Of a stretch of 64,000 bases of DNA, positions 52,172-60,755 are shown one piece after another. The notes under the pieces were generated by a model that made no database searches, was not told the origin of the DNA, and saw only the letters and a program-made list of their open reading frames with translations. Each line of letters begins with the position of its first letter. The first letter of the stretch is position 1. The DNA comes from an uncultured Collinsella sp. (lineage in GTDB: Bacteria; Actinomycetota; Coriobacteriia; Coriobacteriales; Coriobacteriaceae): NCBI GenBank assembly GCA_902472315.1, contig CABRNM010000005.1, positions 1-64,000 on the forward strand, read 5' to 3'. The translations under genes and the position numbers were made by a program.

Positions 52172-53152
52172 CTAGACCGTCTGAAGCTTCTCGACCTCGT
52201 CAAGGTTCTCGGTCAGACGCGCAGCAAACGTCGAAAGCGGATGCGGATGCGTATCGAACTCGTAAGCCGTCTCGGTGGAATGGATCACGGTGCCGACGCC
52301 GGCATCGGTCAGCAGCTCCAGGAGCAGCGAATGCGGCGTAGTACCGTTAATGATGTGGGCACGAAATACGCCGCCGGTAAGCGCATCGACGGCCGCACGC
52401 AGCTTGGGAATCATGCCCTTATCGACCTCGCCGCCGTAGAGCATTTCGTTAACCTCGTCGAGCGTTAGGTTGGAGATAAGCGAGTCCTTGTCGCTAAAGT
52501 CCTTGTACAGGCCATCGACATCGGTCAAAAAGATCGCCTTATGCGCGTGGAGCGCCGCGGCAACGGCACCGGCGGCGGTGTCGGCGTTGATGTTGAAGAA
52601 ACCGCCGTCCTCCCCCGCCGCGACGGTAGCGATGACGGGGATGTACTCGCTATCGAGTAAGCGCTCGATATAGTCGGTGTTGACGTGCGTCACTTTGCCC
52701 ACGCGACCGAGCTCGGGGTCGAGCGGCTCGGCGATGAGCGTGCCGGCATCACTGCCCGACACGCCCACGGCCAGGTTGCCGTGGTGGTTGATGGCAGCAA
52801 CCAGCTCTTGGTTGACCTTGCCGCCCAGCACCTCGCGCACGATATCCATAGTCGCCGACGTGGTCACGCGCTGGCCGTTCTTAAACTCGACGGGGATGTC
52901 GTAGTGGCTGAGTGCCTCGTTGATGGCCTTGCCGCCGCCGTGCACGATAACGGGGCGCATACCGATGATCTTGAGCAAAACGATGTCGCTCATCACGTCG
53001 CGGCGCAGCTGCTCATCAACCATGGCGGCTCCGCCATATTTGATAACAACCGTCTTGCCGGTCAGGTTCTTAATCCACGGCAGCGCTTCGAACAGCAGCT
53101 GCGCGGTTGCTTCGTTGGATTCGCTCGAACGACAATCGCGTGCGAATTTCAT
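52172..53152 (-). CDS. argB: Acetylglutamate kinase
   Basis: A 326-residue N-acetylglutamate kinase, second step of arginine synthesis. Motifs are VVIKYGGAAMVDE, RPVIVHGGGKAINEAL and the nucleotide-binding INADTAAGAVAAAL. The N-terminal helix before the kinase core is present, as in arginine-sensitive hexameric enzymes. ATG 53152 is chosen over an upstream in-frame start, because it follows GAGG and gives the usual length. Confidence 0.93.
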   Translation of the reverse strand: MKFARDCRSSESNEATAQLLFEALPWIKNLTGKTVVIKYGGAAMVDEQLRRDVMSDIVLLKIIGMRPVIVHGGGKAINEALSHYDIPVEFKNGQRVTTSATMDIVREVLGGKVNQELVAAINHHGNLAVGVSGSDAGTLIAEPLDPELGRVGKVTHVNTDYIERLLDSEYIPVIATVAAGEDGGFFNINADTAAGAVAAALHAHKAIFLTDVDGLYKDFSDKDSLISNLTLDEVNEMLYGGEVDKGMIPKLRAAVDALTGGVFRAHIINGTTPHSLLLELLTDAGVGTVIHSTETAYEFDTHPHPLSTFAARLTENLDEVEKLQTV

Positions 53153-53233
53153 AATCTGCCTCGTCTTTCGTGTTGCTATCACGCCGTGCCTCGTTGCCCG
53201 CAATCGCGGAGGAACGCACGGCGCATCCAAAAT

Positions 53234-54502
53234 CTAGGAACGGTAGTCGCCGTTAATGGAGATGTACTCGTGCGTGAGGTCGCAGGTCCACACGGTCGCT
53301 GCCGCGTCGCCTGCGCCCAGGTCGGCCGAGATCACGATCTCGGGCGTCTCAAAACGTCGCAGAGCCTCGTCCTCGTCAAAGGGAACGGTCAGACCGTCGC
53401 GGCAGACGGGCATGCCCATCATGTCGATGGAAACGTCTTCCTGATTAAACTTCACGCCGCACTTGCCAAGCGCCATGGCAACGCGGCCCCAGTTGCAGTC
53501 GTGGCCAGCGATGCAGGTCTTGACGAGCGGCGAGTTGGCGACGGCACGGGCGGCGATATCGGCTTCCTCGTCGTTGGCGGCGCCGGTAACGTTAACCGTC
53601 ACGAGCTTTGACGCACCCTCGCCATCGGCCGCGATGTTGCGCGCCAGGCTCTCGCACACCTCGTGCACGGCAAATGCCAACTCGTCAAAGGCATCGGAGC
53701 CCTCGACGATAGGTTCGGCATCTGCGGCAGCGGCGCCGGAGGCAAGCATGATGCAGGTGTCGTTGGTCGAGGTGTCGGAATCGACCGTTACCTTGTTAAA
53801 GGTCTGCTTGACGGTCGAGAGCAGCAGGGCATGAAGTGCCGCAGGCTCGACGGGGGCATCGGTAGTAATGACCGCGATCATGGTGGCCATATTGGGCATG
53901 ATCATGCCCGAGCCCTTGCACATGCCACCCACCGTATAGACATTGCCTGCATGACCCGCAGCCTCGCTGACATAGGACACGGCGTACTCCTTGGAGTGCG
54001 TGTCAGTCGTCATGATGGCGCGAGCGGCATCGGCGCCACCGTGGGCGGAGAGCGCCTCGTAGGCAGCAGGAATGGCGGTCTCAAACGTGTCGATCGGCAG
54101 AATCTGGCCAATCACGCCCGTGGAGGCAACCAGAATCTGCTGGGGCTCGCAGCCGATGACCTGCGATGCGATGCTGCACGTCTCGCGCGCGCATGCAAGG
54201 CCGGTCTCACCCGTGGCGGCGTTGGCATTGCCAGAGTTGACCGAAACGCCGGCGATGATACCGTAACCCTTGTCCGCACCGCCCAGGTTGGCACGGCTCA
54301 CCTGCACGGGCGCCGCGCAAAAGCGATTGGTAGTAAACACGCCGGCACCGGGACAGGGCTTATCGGGCACGACGAGCGCGTAATCCAGACGCTCGGGATT
54401 CTTCCGAAATCCCGCATGGATGCCTGCGGCCTTAAAGCCGGCCGCTGCCGTAACGCCACCCTCGACGGCGCGAATCTTGATATCAAACAGCTCGGTATTC
54501 AT
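53234..54502 (-). CDS. argJ: Bifunctional glutamate N-acetyltransferase / ornithine acetyltransferase
   Basis: A 422-residue ArgJ that moves the acetyl group from acetylornithine to glutamate, producing ornithine and recycling the acetyl group. It self-cleaves at the threonine of KGSGMIMPNMATMIAVITTDA-type sequence (here complete, ending at the TTDA boundary), and has the DSDTSTNDTC and NSPLVKTCIAGHDCNWGR blocks. Positioned between argC and argB. Confidence 0.95.
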   Translation of the reverse strand: MNTELFDIKIRAVEGGVTAAAGFKAAGIHAGFRKNPERLDYALVVPDKPCPGAGVFTTNRFCAAPVQVSRANLGGADKGYGIIAGVSVNSGNANAATGETGLACARETCSIASQVIGCEPQQILVASTGVIGQILPIDTFETAIPAAYEALSAHGGADAARAIMTTDTHSKEYAVSYVSEAAGHAGNVYTVGGMCKGSGMIMPNMATMIAVITTDAPVEPAALHALLLSTVKQTFNKVTVDSDTSTNDTCIMLASGAAAADAEPIVEGSDAFDELAFAVHEVCESLARNIAADGEGASKLVTVNVTGAANDEEADIAARAVANSPLVKTCIAGHDCNWGRVAMALGKCGVKFNQEDVSIDMMGMPVCRDGLTVPFDEDEALRRFETPEIVISADLGAGDAAATVWTCDLTHEYISINGDYRS

Positions 54503-54636
54503 CGTCTTTATGACTCCTTATGTCAAACAAAAAACGGACATCGGTTGGTGCGCCATGCCAGTCGTGATCATGAGACCAGCTTAAGAGTGGCGCCCCACTC
54601 GATGCCCGACTACCAAATCGTTAACAATCGAATGTG

Positions 54637-55707
54637 CTACACCGGGCACGCCACTGTGGGCAAGCCTCGTCGCTCGTCAAAGCCAAAGACGATATTGGCG
54701 CACTGGACTGCTTGGCCCGCAGCGCCCTTGCACAGATTGTCGATGGCGCCCGTCGCCACCAGCACGCCCGCGCGCTTGTTGAGCGCGAGGCCAATCTGGG
54801 CGGCGTTGGTTCCGACGACCGAAGCCGTCTTGGGCTGCTGGCCGGCGTCGAGCACACGCACAAAGGTGCGTCCAGCGTAGAACTGCTTGTAATAGTCGAC
54901 AACGTCCTCAAGGGTCAAGGTATCGATAGCCTGCGGCGTAAGCGGCATCGTCACCGTGGAGAGCAGGCCGCGCTTGAGCGGTGCCAGATGCGGGGTAAAG
55001 ACGACGCGATCGGTTAAGCCAAGGATTTGCTCAATCTCGGGCGTATGACGATGTTTACCCACGCCATAGGCTTCCAGGTTCTCGTCCGCGCTGCAAAAGT
55101 GGGTGCGGGCGTTGCAGGACTTGCCGGCACCCGTCACACCGCTGATGGCATCGACGATCACAGGGCCACTCTGGGCAACCCAGCCGGCACGCTCGGCAGG
55201 AGCGGCAGCAAGGCTCGTTGCGGTGGGATAGCAGCCGGCGCAGGCGACCAGCACGGGCCTGCCAGCGGCATGGCTGGAAGCAGCGGTCTCCAAGTCCTGG
55301 CAGAACAGCTCGGGCAGGCCAAAAGCGCGGGTCTTGAGCAGCTCAGGGCTCGTGTGCTCGGCGGCATACCATGCCTCAAAGACGGACGCGTCGCTCAGAC
55401 GGTAATCGGCAGACAAATCGAAGCAGGAAACGCCTGCGGCAAGGAGCGCGGGCACCTGTGCCATGGCAGCCGTGTGCGGCACGGCAAGAAAAACCGCATC
55501 GCAGCTCTTGAGCTCGGGGGCGTCGTGCGTGGTGAAAACCAGATCGCTCACGCCAGCAAAGCTCGGATACACCGCGGACAGCGGCTGGCCGGCATCGGCG
55601 TTGGACGTAATGGCAACAAGTTCAAACTCGGGATGGCCGAGCACGAGGCGAATGAGCTCGGCTCCGGCATATCCAGCCGCGCCGACGATTCCAACCTTCA
55701 AAGACAT
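54637..55707 (-). CDS. argC: N-acetyl-gamma-glutamyl-phosphate reductase
   Basis: A 356-residue NADPH-dependent reductase, third step of arginine synthesis. The NADP loop is VGAAGYAGAELIRL and the catalytic cysteine is in VLVACAGCYPTATSL. First gene of the operon, so its upstream region should carry the arginine control. Confidence 0.95.
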   Translation of the reverse strand: MSLKVGIVGAAGYAGAELIRLVLGHPEFELVAITSNADAGQPLSAVYPSFAGVSDLVFTTHDAPELKSCDAVFLAVPHTAAMAQVPALLAAGVSCFDLSADYRLSDASVFEAWYAAEHTSPELLKTRAFGLPELFCQDLETAASSHAAGRPVLVACAGCYPTATSLAAAPAERAGWVAQSGPVIVDAISGVTGAGKSCNARTHFCSADENLEAYGVGKHRHTPEIEQILGLTDRVVFTPHLAPLKRGLLSTVTMPLTPQAIDTLTLEDVVDYYKQFYAGRTFVRVLDAGQQPKTASVVGTNAAQIGLALNKRAGVLVATGAIDNLCKGAAGQAVQCANIVFGFDERRGLPTVACPV

Positions 55708-55793
55708 ATCAGACTCCTTGTCTGCGATTTATGCACCGATGCGCATTTCGCAGCGGTCGTTATGAAGTAAGTTGAAACTTTAGCACCAAAAGA

Positions 55794-55828
55794 TGCATGA
55801 ACACGTAAATGGCTTGCATATTCATGCA
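55794..55828. promoter_or_regulatory. Possible ArgR sites upstream of argC
   Basis: TGCATGAA (55794-55801) and TTCATGCA (55821-55828) are inverted, and the second is part of TGCATATTCATGCA, itself palindromic. AT-rich symmetric sites with TTCAT resemble ARG boxes. They lie 87-121 bases before the start codon. The match to the ARG box consensus is partial. Confidence 0.35.
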
Positions 55829-55873
55829 TTGAAACATTCCCGACACATTCGCTTGAAGGAATTGACAAATGGA

Positions 55874-55927
55874 GCGGGCCCCGTATTGACCGGCGCTCCT
55901 AACGGCGCCGGGCAATACGGGGCCCGC
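55874..55927 (-). terminator. GC-rich hairpin after the first PNPOx-like gene
   Basis: Perfect 15-bp arms (GCGGGCCCCGTATTG and complement) with a second small hairpin CGGCG / CGCCG in the loop. It is 37 bases beyond the stop of the minus-strand gene; the T tract is weak. Confidence 0.7.
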
Positions 55928-55964
55928 CCATGCGAAAACCAAGTTGTTAGGATGCGCCAGCTGG

Positions 55965-56375
55965 CTAGAGCTCGACCGGCACCCATTCGTCGTGATTGCA
56001 GATAAAAGCCTCGGGATCCTCGACGCTAAAGAAGACGAGCGTGGGGTCGTTAGGCCCCTCATAGTGCTCGCCCAGGCGCTCTAGATGCTTCCACCCGGCT
56101 TCGCGCATTTCGTCTAAAGCCCGGTCATCCAAGCCGGCACGCCCGCGCAAGATGAGCCAGCCATGGCCCGGCCACCAACTCGTGGCCTCAAAGCGCTGAT
56201 TCTGCAGCAGCTCCTGCCACACATCTTTGGTGCGCGCCGTTACAAACCACAGCTTGCCGTCCTGAATCTGTGCAAACGAGAACGGACGCACATGTGGCTG
56301 TCCGTCCACGCTCGTCGCCAGATACCACGCCGGCACCGACGTCAGATACTCCAAAACCGTATTCAATCCGTCCAC
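55965..56375 (-). CDS. Pyridoxamine 5'-phosphate oxidase-family protein
   Basis: A 136-residue split-barrel flavoprotein. PAWYLATSVDGQPHVRPFSFAQIQDGKLWFVT is the FMN-binding core of this family (split here by family convention). Such small proteins are often FMN- or F420-linked reductases of unknown substrate; they are not vitamin B6 enzymes. A paralogue of the same layout lies immediately upstream. Confidence 0.88.
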   Translation of the reverse strand: MDGLNTVLEYLTSVPAWYLATSVDGQPHVRPFSFAQIQDGKLWFVTARTKDVWQELLQNQRFEATSWWPGHGWLILRGRAGLDDRALDEMREAGWKHLERLGEHYEGPNDPTLVFFSVEDPEAFICNHDEWVPVEL

Positions 56376-56419
56376 GTTTCCTCCTGTACTAGTTAGTTTG
56401 GGAACCTGGTTTGTGCGAG

Positions 56420-56866
56420 CTAGAGCTCCAGGCGCTCCTCGCTGCCGTCGATATCACAGAAGCGCGCGGCAATATTGCGGACCGAAAAGAAAGCAAGGCG
56501 GCCGTCGTTGGCACTCTCGTGTTCCTCGCCAATGCCCACCATGTGCTTAAAACCCGCTTGACGCACCTTGTCGCTCGCAGCTGCGTCGTCCTCAAGTGCG
56601 GCTTCGCCGGTCAATACGATCCAACATTCCCCCGGCTTCCAGCCCGATACCTCAAACTTGGGATTCGCACTCAGCTCCGCCCACACGTCCTTGTCGCGCG
56701 ACGTGCAAAACCACAACTTACCGTCATCGACCATGGCAAACGAAAACGGCCTCACGCGAGGCTGATGCCCGTCGGCCACATCGGTCGTGGCCAGATACCA
56801 CGCCGGAATGCGCCTGAGATATGAACAGACGCGCTCAAGCTGAGCCGTGCGGTCGTTGTCGGTCAT
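56420..56866 (-). CDS. Pyridoxamine 5'-phosphate oxidase-family protein, paralogue
   Basis: A 148-residue split-barrel protein related to its neighbour: both have PAWYLAT, RVRPFSFA, GKLWF, the W-x-x-x-W-P-GxxW-like segment and end in EL. The copy here has an insertion near residue 100 (LEDDAAASDKVRQAG). The pair probably arose by tandem duplication. The substrate is unknown. Confidence 0.88.
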   Translation of the reverse strand: MTDNDRTAQLERVCSYLRRIPAWYLATTDVADGHQPRVRPFSFAMVDDGKLWFCTSRDKDVWAELSANPKFEVSGWKPGECWIVLTGEAALEDDAAASDKVRQAGFKHMVGIGEEHESANDGRLAFFSVRNIAARFCDIDGSEERLEL

Positions 56867-56896
56867 AGGGACCCCTTTCTTGCGCTCGAATCGCGC

Positions 56897-57697
56897 CTAA
56901 ACAAGTTGAAGATTGATGACGATGACGCAGATGAGCAGCAACGCCGTCACCATCGCCGCCAAAGCATCGCCACGGCCAAATGCAAGCGCATGCAGACGTG
57001 TGCGGCCCTGCTCGCCATGATAGCAACGGGCATCCATGGCGGCAGACAGCGTCTCGGCATGGCGGAACACGCCCGTGAACAGCGGAATCGCCACACTGCC
57101 GAGCATACGCACGCCGCCGAGCGGGCCTCCTGTCACGCGCGCACCGCGGCTCGCCTGCGCGTCCGCCGTCTGCTTCATCTCGGTGGCAAACTGCGGCATA
57201 AAGCGCAGCGCGATACCCATAATCATGCCGAGCTCGTGCGCAGGAAGTCCTACACGCGCAAACGGCGCGAGCAGTCGCTCAAAGCCCGCGGTGAGGTCGA
57301 GCGTCGGCGTGGTGAGCGTAATGGCGCTCATGCCGGCCATCATCAAGGTCAGGCGGCACGTCATAAAGGCGGCGGAATGCAGCGAGCCCTCGCTTATCTG
57401 CAAAAAGCCGAGCTGCCACAGAATGCGCCCGCTCTGGTCGGTAAACAAGTTGAGCACCGCGACCACGACGACGATTGCCAGCAGCGGCGCCATCGACGAC
57501 AGAACGCGACGAACCGGCACCCGAGACACGGCATAGATCAGCACGACGAAAATTGCGACAGGGGCCAGTCCGCGGAAGCTGCTGACTGTGAGCGTCGTGA
57601 TCAGAAACACAAAGCCCAAGAGCAACTTAGTTCGCGGGTCTAGGCGGTGGAACGCACTATCGCCGGGATAGTAGCTGCCAAACGAAAACGCCTCCAT
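56897..57697 (-). CDS. ecfT: ECF transporter transmembrane subunit EcfT
   Basis: A 266-residue EcfT scaffold that connects the S-component to the two ATPases. It has about five membrane segments and the two coupling helices with A-R-A/S-R-G motifs, here DAQASRGARVTGG and MDARCYHGEQGRTR. It starts on the last base of the fused ATPase gene. Part of the ribU-ecfA-ecfT unit under the FMN riboswitch. Confidence 0.93.
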   Translation of the reverse strand: MEAFSFGSYYPGDSAFHRLDPRTKLLLGFVFLITTLTVSSFRGLAPVAIFVVLIYAVSRVPVRRVLSSMAPLLAIVVVVAVLNLFTDQSGRILWQLGFLQISEGSLHSAAFMTCRLTLMMAGMSAITLTTPTLDLTAGFERLLAPFARVGLPAHELGMIMGIALRFMPQFATEMKQTADAQASRGARVTGGPLGGVRMLGSVAIPLFTGVFRHAETLSAAMDARCYHGEQGRTRLHALAFGRGDALAAMVTALLLICVIVINLQLV

Positions 57698-59601
57698 CAG
57701 CAGCCCTCCTCTCGCGCGACCGTCTTGGATTTAGCAATGTCCGAGACGTTAGAAGAGCCGTCTGAGCGACCGATCAGCAAATCTGCCAACTCGTCGGCCA
57801 ACGACTCAACCGTATAGAGCCCGCCGCGACGCAGCGGCACGCCCGCCTCCGTAAGCGCCAGCGCCATACGCTGGGCGGCGGGAACGCCCAAGCCGATCGA
57901 CTTGAGCTCATCGGCATGCGCAAACACCTGCACGGGGGTTCCCTCGGCAAACACCGCACCTTCGTTCATTACGACGATACGGTCGCAGCAATTGGCCAGG
58001 TCATCCATACTATGCGAAACCATGACAACGGTCAGGCCATCGCGGTGAAGTCGATCGATAAGCTCAAGGAAATCCCTGCGCGCAGCCGGATCGAGCCCCG
58101 CCATGGGCTCATCGAGCACCAGGACTTCGGGCTCCATGGCGAGCACGCCGGCGAATGCCACACGCCGTTGCTGACCGCCCGAAAGCTCAAAGGGACTCTT
58201 GTCGCCGACCGTGGAAAGGTCGAGGCCCACGCGTGAGAGCGATGACTCGACACGACGGTCGACTTCATCTTGCGGCAAGCCAAGGTTATGCGGACCAAAC
58301 GCCACGTCCTGCGCCACGGTTTCGGCAAACAGCTGACGCTCAGGATATTGAAACACCACGCCGACCTTGGCCTTAACCGCGGCGGCGTCTTTCTTGTTTG
58401 ACAGATCGAGCCCCAGCGCGCGAACGGATCCCTCCTGGGGGCGAATCAAACCGTTGAGATGCTGGACCAGCGTCGACTTACCCGAACCGGTATGACCTGC
58501 CAAGCCCAGGAACTCGCCGCGACGCACCGTCAGCGATACATCGCGCAGCGCCCACGGGCTGCTGGGGTCGTTTCCCCAGAGAGCCTGTTTGCTCGATTTG
58601 TCCGCAGTGGCCGAGCGCTTATGCCAGCGGCGGCGCTCGCGCGGACTGAGCGAATAACTGTACGAAACATGGGATAGCTCGATGACGGGCTCCGACGCGT
58701 TCCCCTCGTTGTCTACCGGAACAGTGCCGTCAGCGATTTCCGACTGGGATACGGAAGACTGCCTCGCGATGCCTGCTCCACTTCGCTCGGCATAAGCTTG
58801 CGCAATCTCAGCGACCATATCCGCCTCACGCACCTGCGCGCAAACGGACACGCCCTTCGCACGAAGTGCCATGCCCAAACGGCACGACTCTGGCATGTCA
58901 AGGTTGAGCTGAACGAGTTCATTCGCCCGCGTCAGAATCTCATCGGGCGTACCGAGCATGGCAACGCGCCCCGCCCGAAATACCGCGACACGATCGGCCT
59001 CGGCGGCCTCCTCCATAAAGTGCGTAATCATCACGATGGTCATGCCGCGATCATGCAACGCGTGGCAAGCCTTCATGAGGCCCTTGCGTCCACGCGGATC
59101 GAGCATCGAGGAGGCCTCATCCAAAATGAGAACGCGCGGCTCCATGGCGAGCACGCCGGCAAGCGCCACGCGCTGCTTTTGTCCGCCCGAGAGCGCATGG
59201 GTCTCGTGGCGCTCAAAGCCCACCAGGCCCACGCCCTTCAGCGCCTCGCGTACGCGCTGCGCAATTTGCGCCGATGGCACGCCAAGGTTTTCGGGACCGA
59301 ACGCAACGTCATCTTCGACAAGCGTTGCCACCAGCTGATCATCGGGATTCTGGAACACCATGCCCGCGGTCGAACGAATGTCGTAGACCAACTCGGGATC
59401 GGACGCATCAATGCCGTTGACGCGCACCGTGCCCGCATCGGGCTGCAGCAGCGCATTCAGATGCTTGGCAAACGTCGACTTGCCCGACCCATTGCCACCG
59501 AGGATGCAGAAAAACTCCCCGTCCTTAATGCTCAGATCGATGCCGTCAAGCGCCTGGGCGGCACCGTCATAGCTAAAGGAAACGCCCCGACACTCAATCA
59601 T
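57697..59601 (-). CDS. ecfA: ECF transporter ATPase, two domains fused (EcfA1-EcfA2)
   Basis: A 634-residue fusion of the two ATPases that are usually separate genes. Domain 1 (1-270): Walker A ILGGNGSGKSTFAKH, signature ALSGGQKQRVAL, Walker B ILDEASSMLD. Domain 2 (about 305-634): Walker A GHTGSGKSTLVQH, signature ELSGGQQRRVAF and LVLDEPMAGLD. A Ser/Arg-rich linker (ERRRWHKRSATADKSS) separates them. The first Walker B has DEASSMLD, as in EcfA1. It overlaps ribU by 4 bases and ecfT by 1. Confidence 0.93.
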   Translation of the reverse strand: MIECRGVSFSYDGAAQALDGIDLSIKDGEFFCILGGNGSGKSTFAKHLNALLQPDAGTVRVNGIDASDPELVYDIRSTAGMVFQNPDDQLVATLVEDDVAFGPENLGVPSAQIAQRVREALKGVGLVGFERHETHALSGGQKQRVALAGVLAMEPRVLILDEASSMLDPRGRKGLMKACHALHDRGMTIVMITHFMEEAAEADRVAVFRAGRVAMLGTPDEILTRANELVQLNLDMPESCRLGMALRAKGVSVCAQVREADMVAEIAQAYAERSGAGIARQSSVSQSEIADGTVPVDNEGNASEPVIELSHVSYSYSLSPRERRRWHKRSATADKSSKQALWGNDPSSPWALRDVSLTVRRGEFLGLAGHTGSGKSTLVQHLNGLIRPQEGSVRALGLDLSNKKDAAAVKAKVGVVFQYPERQLFAETVAQDVAFGPHNLGLPQDEVDRRVESSLSRVGLDLSTVGDKSPFELSGGQQRRVAFAGVLAMEPEVLVLDEPMAGLDPAARRDFLELIDRLHRDGLTVVMVSHSMDDLANCCDRIVVMNEGAVFAEGTPVQVFAHADELKSIGLGVPAAQRMALALTEAGVPLRRGGLYTVESLADELADLLIGRSDGSSNVSDIAKSKTVAREEGC

Positions 59602-60188
59602 GCGCGGCCTTTGACCTGGTCCTTCTTGGGCGTGATGAGATTAGAGACCGCCTTGTACACCGCCAGCGTGAGTACCGAGTTAAGCACAGTCTTGATGAGG
59701 TTAAACGGCAAAACAGCGGGAAGCATGAGCGGCAGAATCACATCGGCCGAGCCATACCAGAACCATACGCCAATAGTAAGGTTTGCGACCATAGACAGCG
59801 CTGTAGCGGCAATGACGCCGAGCACCAGGCCAATCACGGCACCCTTATAGGTGTGCATCTTCTGATAGACGATAGCCGCAGGCAGAATATAGCCCAGCGT
59901 GGCAACCAAGTTCATAAGCGCACCGACCCAATCGCCCGTGGTAAGCGCATGGATAACGATCGCCATAGCGGCAACAGCTGTGCCGGCACCAGGGCCATAC
60001 GCAAATCCACACACCATCGCCGGCACCAGCGACGGGTCATAGGTCAAAAACGGCGCCGAAGGAAGGATGGGCAGCTGCACGTACATAAACAGGGCGCCCA
60101 AGGCACACATCAGCGCCATGGTAACGAGCTGTTTGGTGCTCCACCTATTCGTGTTCTCAAAATGGATATGCTGCGACTGTTCAGACAT
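59598..60188 (-). CDS. ribU: Riboflavin ECF transporter S component RibU
   Basis: A 196-residue S component with six membrane helices. The N-terminal helix and loop (ALFMYVQLPILPSAPFLTYDPSLVPAMVCGF) carry the RibU pattern FPI-P-x-(5)-D-x-S-x-(2)-P. ATG 60188 follows the GGTGATC region, which the FMN riboswitch can hide. An in-frame ATG at 60209 lies inside the riboswitch. Named on family plus riboswitch. Confidence 0.88.
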   Translation of the reverse strand: MSEQSQHIHFENTNRWSTKQLVTMALMCALGALFMYVQLPILPSAPFLTYDPSLVPAMVCGFAYGPGAGTAVAAMAIVIHALTTGDWVGALMNLVATLGYILPAAIVYQKMHTYKGAVIGLVLGVIAATALSMVANLTIGVWFWYGSADVILPLMLPAVLPFNLIKTVLNSVLTLAVYKAVSNLITPKKDQVKGRA

Positions 60189-60199
60189 AAGATCACCTG

Positions 60200-60384
60200 C
60201 CTCTTTCATCCGGACTCTAACCGTTGGTACTGGGATCTCACCAGTTCAGCCGGCATGCGAACCAACGCACACACGGGTCGCGGACTCATCGGCTCGGTCG
60301 CAGGCATCTCACCTGCGCCACGGCGTCCCTTTGACACCGCCCGATTTACCGCCAGTGGGGAATTCCACCCCGCCCTGAAACAGC
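60200..60384 (-). promoter_or_regulatory. FMN riboswitch (RFN element)
   Basis: On the minus strand: TTTCAGGGCGGGGTGGAATT, CCCACTGGCGGTAAA, GAGTCCGCGACCC, then CTGAACTGGTGAGATCCCAG, TACCAACGGTTAGAGTCCGG and ATGAAAGAGG. All conserved RFN segments are present in order. The variable arm (60295-60335) forms a GC-rich hairpin. The 3' end is 12 bases from the ribU start, so control is probably at translation start. High FMN should switch off ribU-ecfA-ecfT. Confidence 0.95.
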
Positions 60385-60586
60385 AATTGCAAGTGTAGCA
60401 CGAGCAGGTTTTCGCGCAAGTATGCCGAGGGTAATTTATGGTGGGGATCAGCTGCCGCAACAACCACGTTCCCCACCCATCCCAAAGTAACGCGCTTTTC
60501 GCGGCAAAGCCGCGAAACAGCGAAAGGGACACGTATCCCCATCAACCACATTCTCCGCCCACGCCGACCTCAAGGCCGTAAACGCA
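60385..60586. other. Intergenic stretch upstream of the FMN riboswitch
   Basis: About 200 bases without a gene. It should contain the ribU promoter, which is not clearly readable. TTCGCGGC / GCCGCGAA (60498-60516) is a perfect 8-bp hairpin with an AAA loop, next to GGGACACGTATCCCC. Confidence 0.5.
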
Positions 60587-60729
60587 GGGGATCCGGGGGC
60601 GTGACGGGGTTTCTCTCCGGAACATTCCGCAGGACGCAAAGAGGCTCCGCAGCGCGAAGCGCGATGCGGAGCCTCTTTGCATGTCCGAGGACGTTCCGGA
60701 GAGAAACCCCGTCACGCCCCCGGATCCCC
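60587..60729. repeat. Giant nested palindrome downstream of groEL
   Basis: A 37-bp perfect inverted repeat (60587-60623 with 60693-60729) encloses about 70 bases with a second 15-bp perfect inverted repeat (60636-60650 with 60666-60680) and a GCGC-GAA-GCGC tip. It begins 26 bases after the groEL stop. The exposed RNA hairpin would be extremely stable; a terminator role is possible but no clear T tract follows. Confidence 0.92.
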
Positions 60730-60755
60730 GGTGGGAGTTCTAGACCTTGTCGGCC

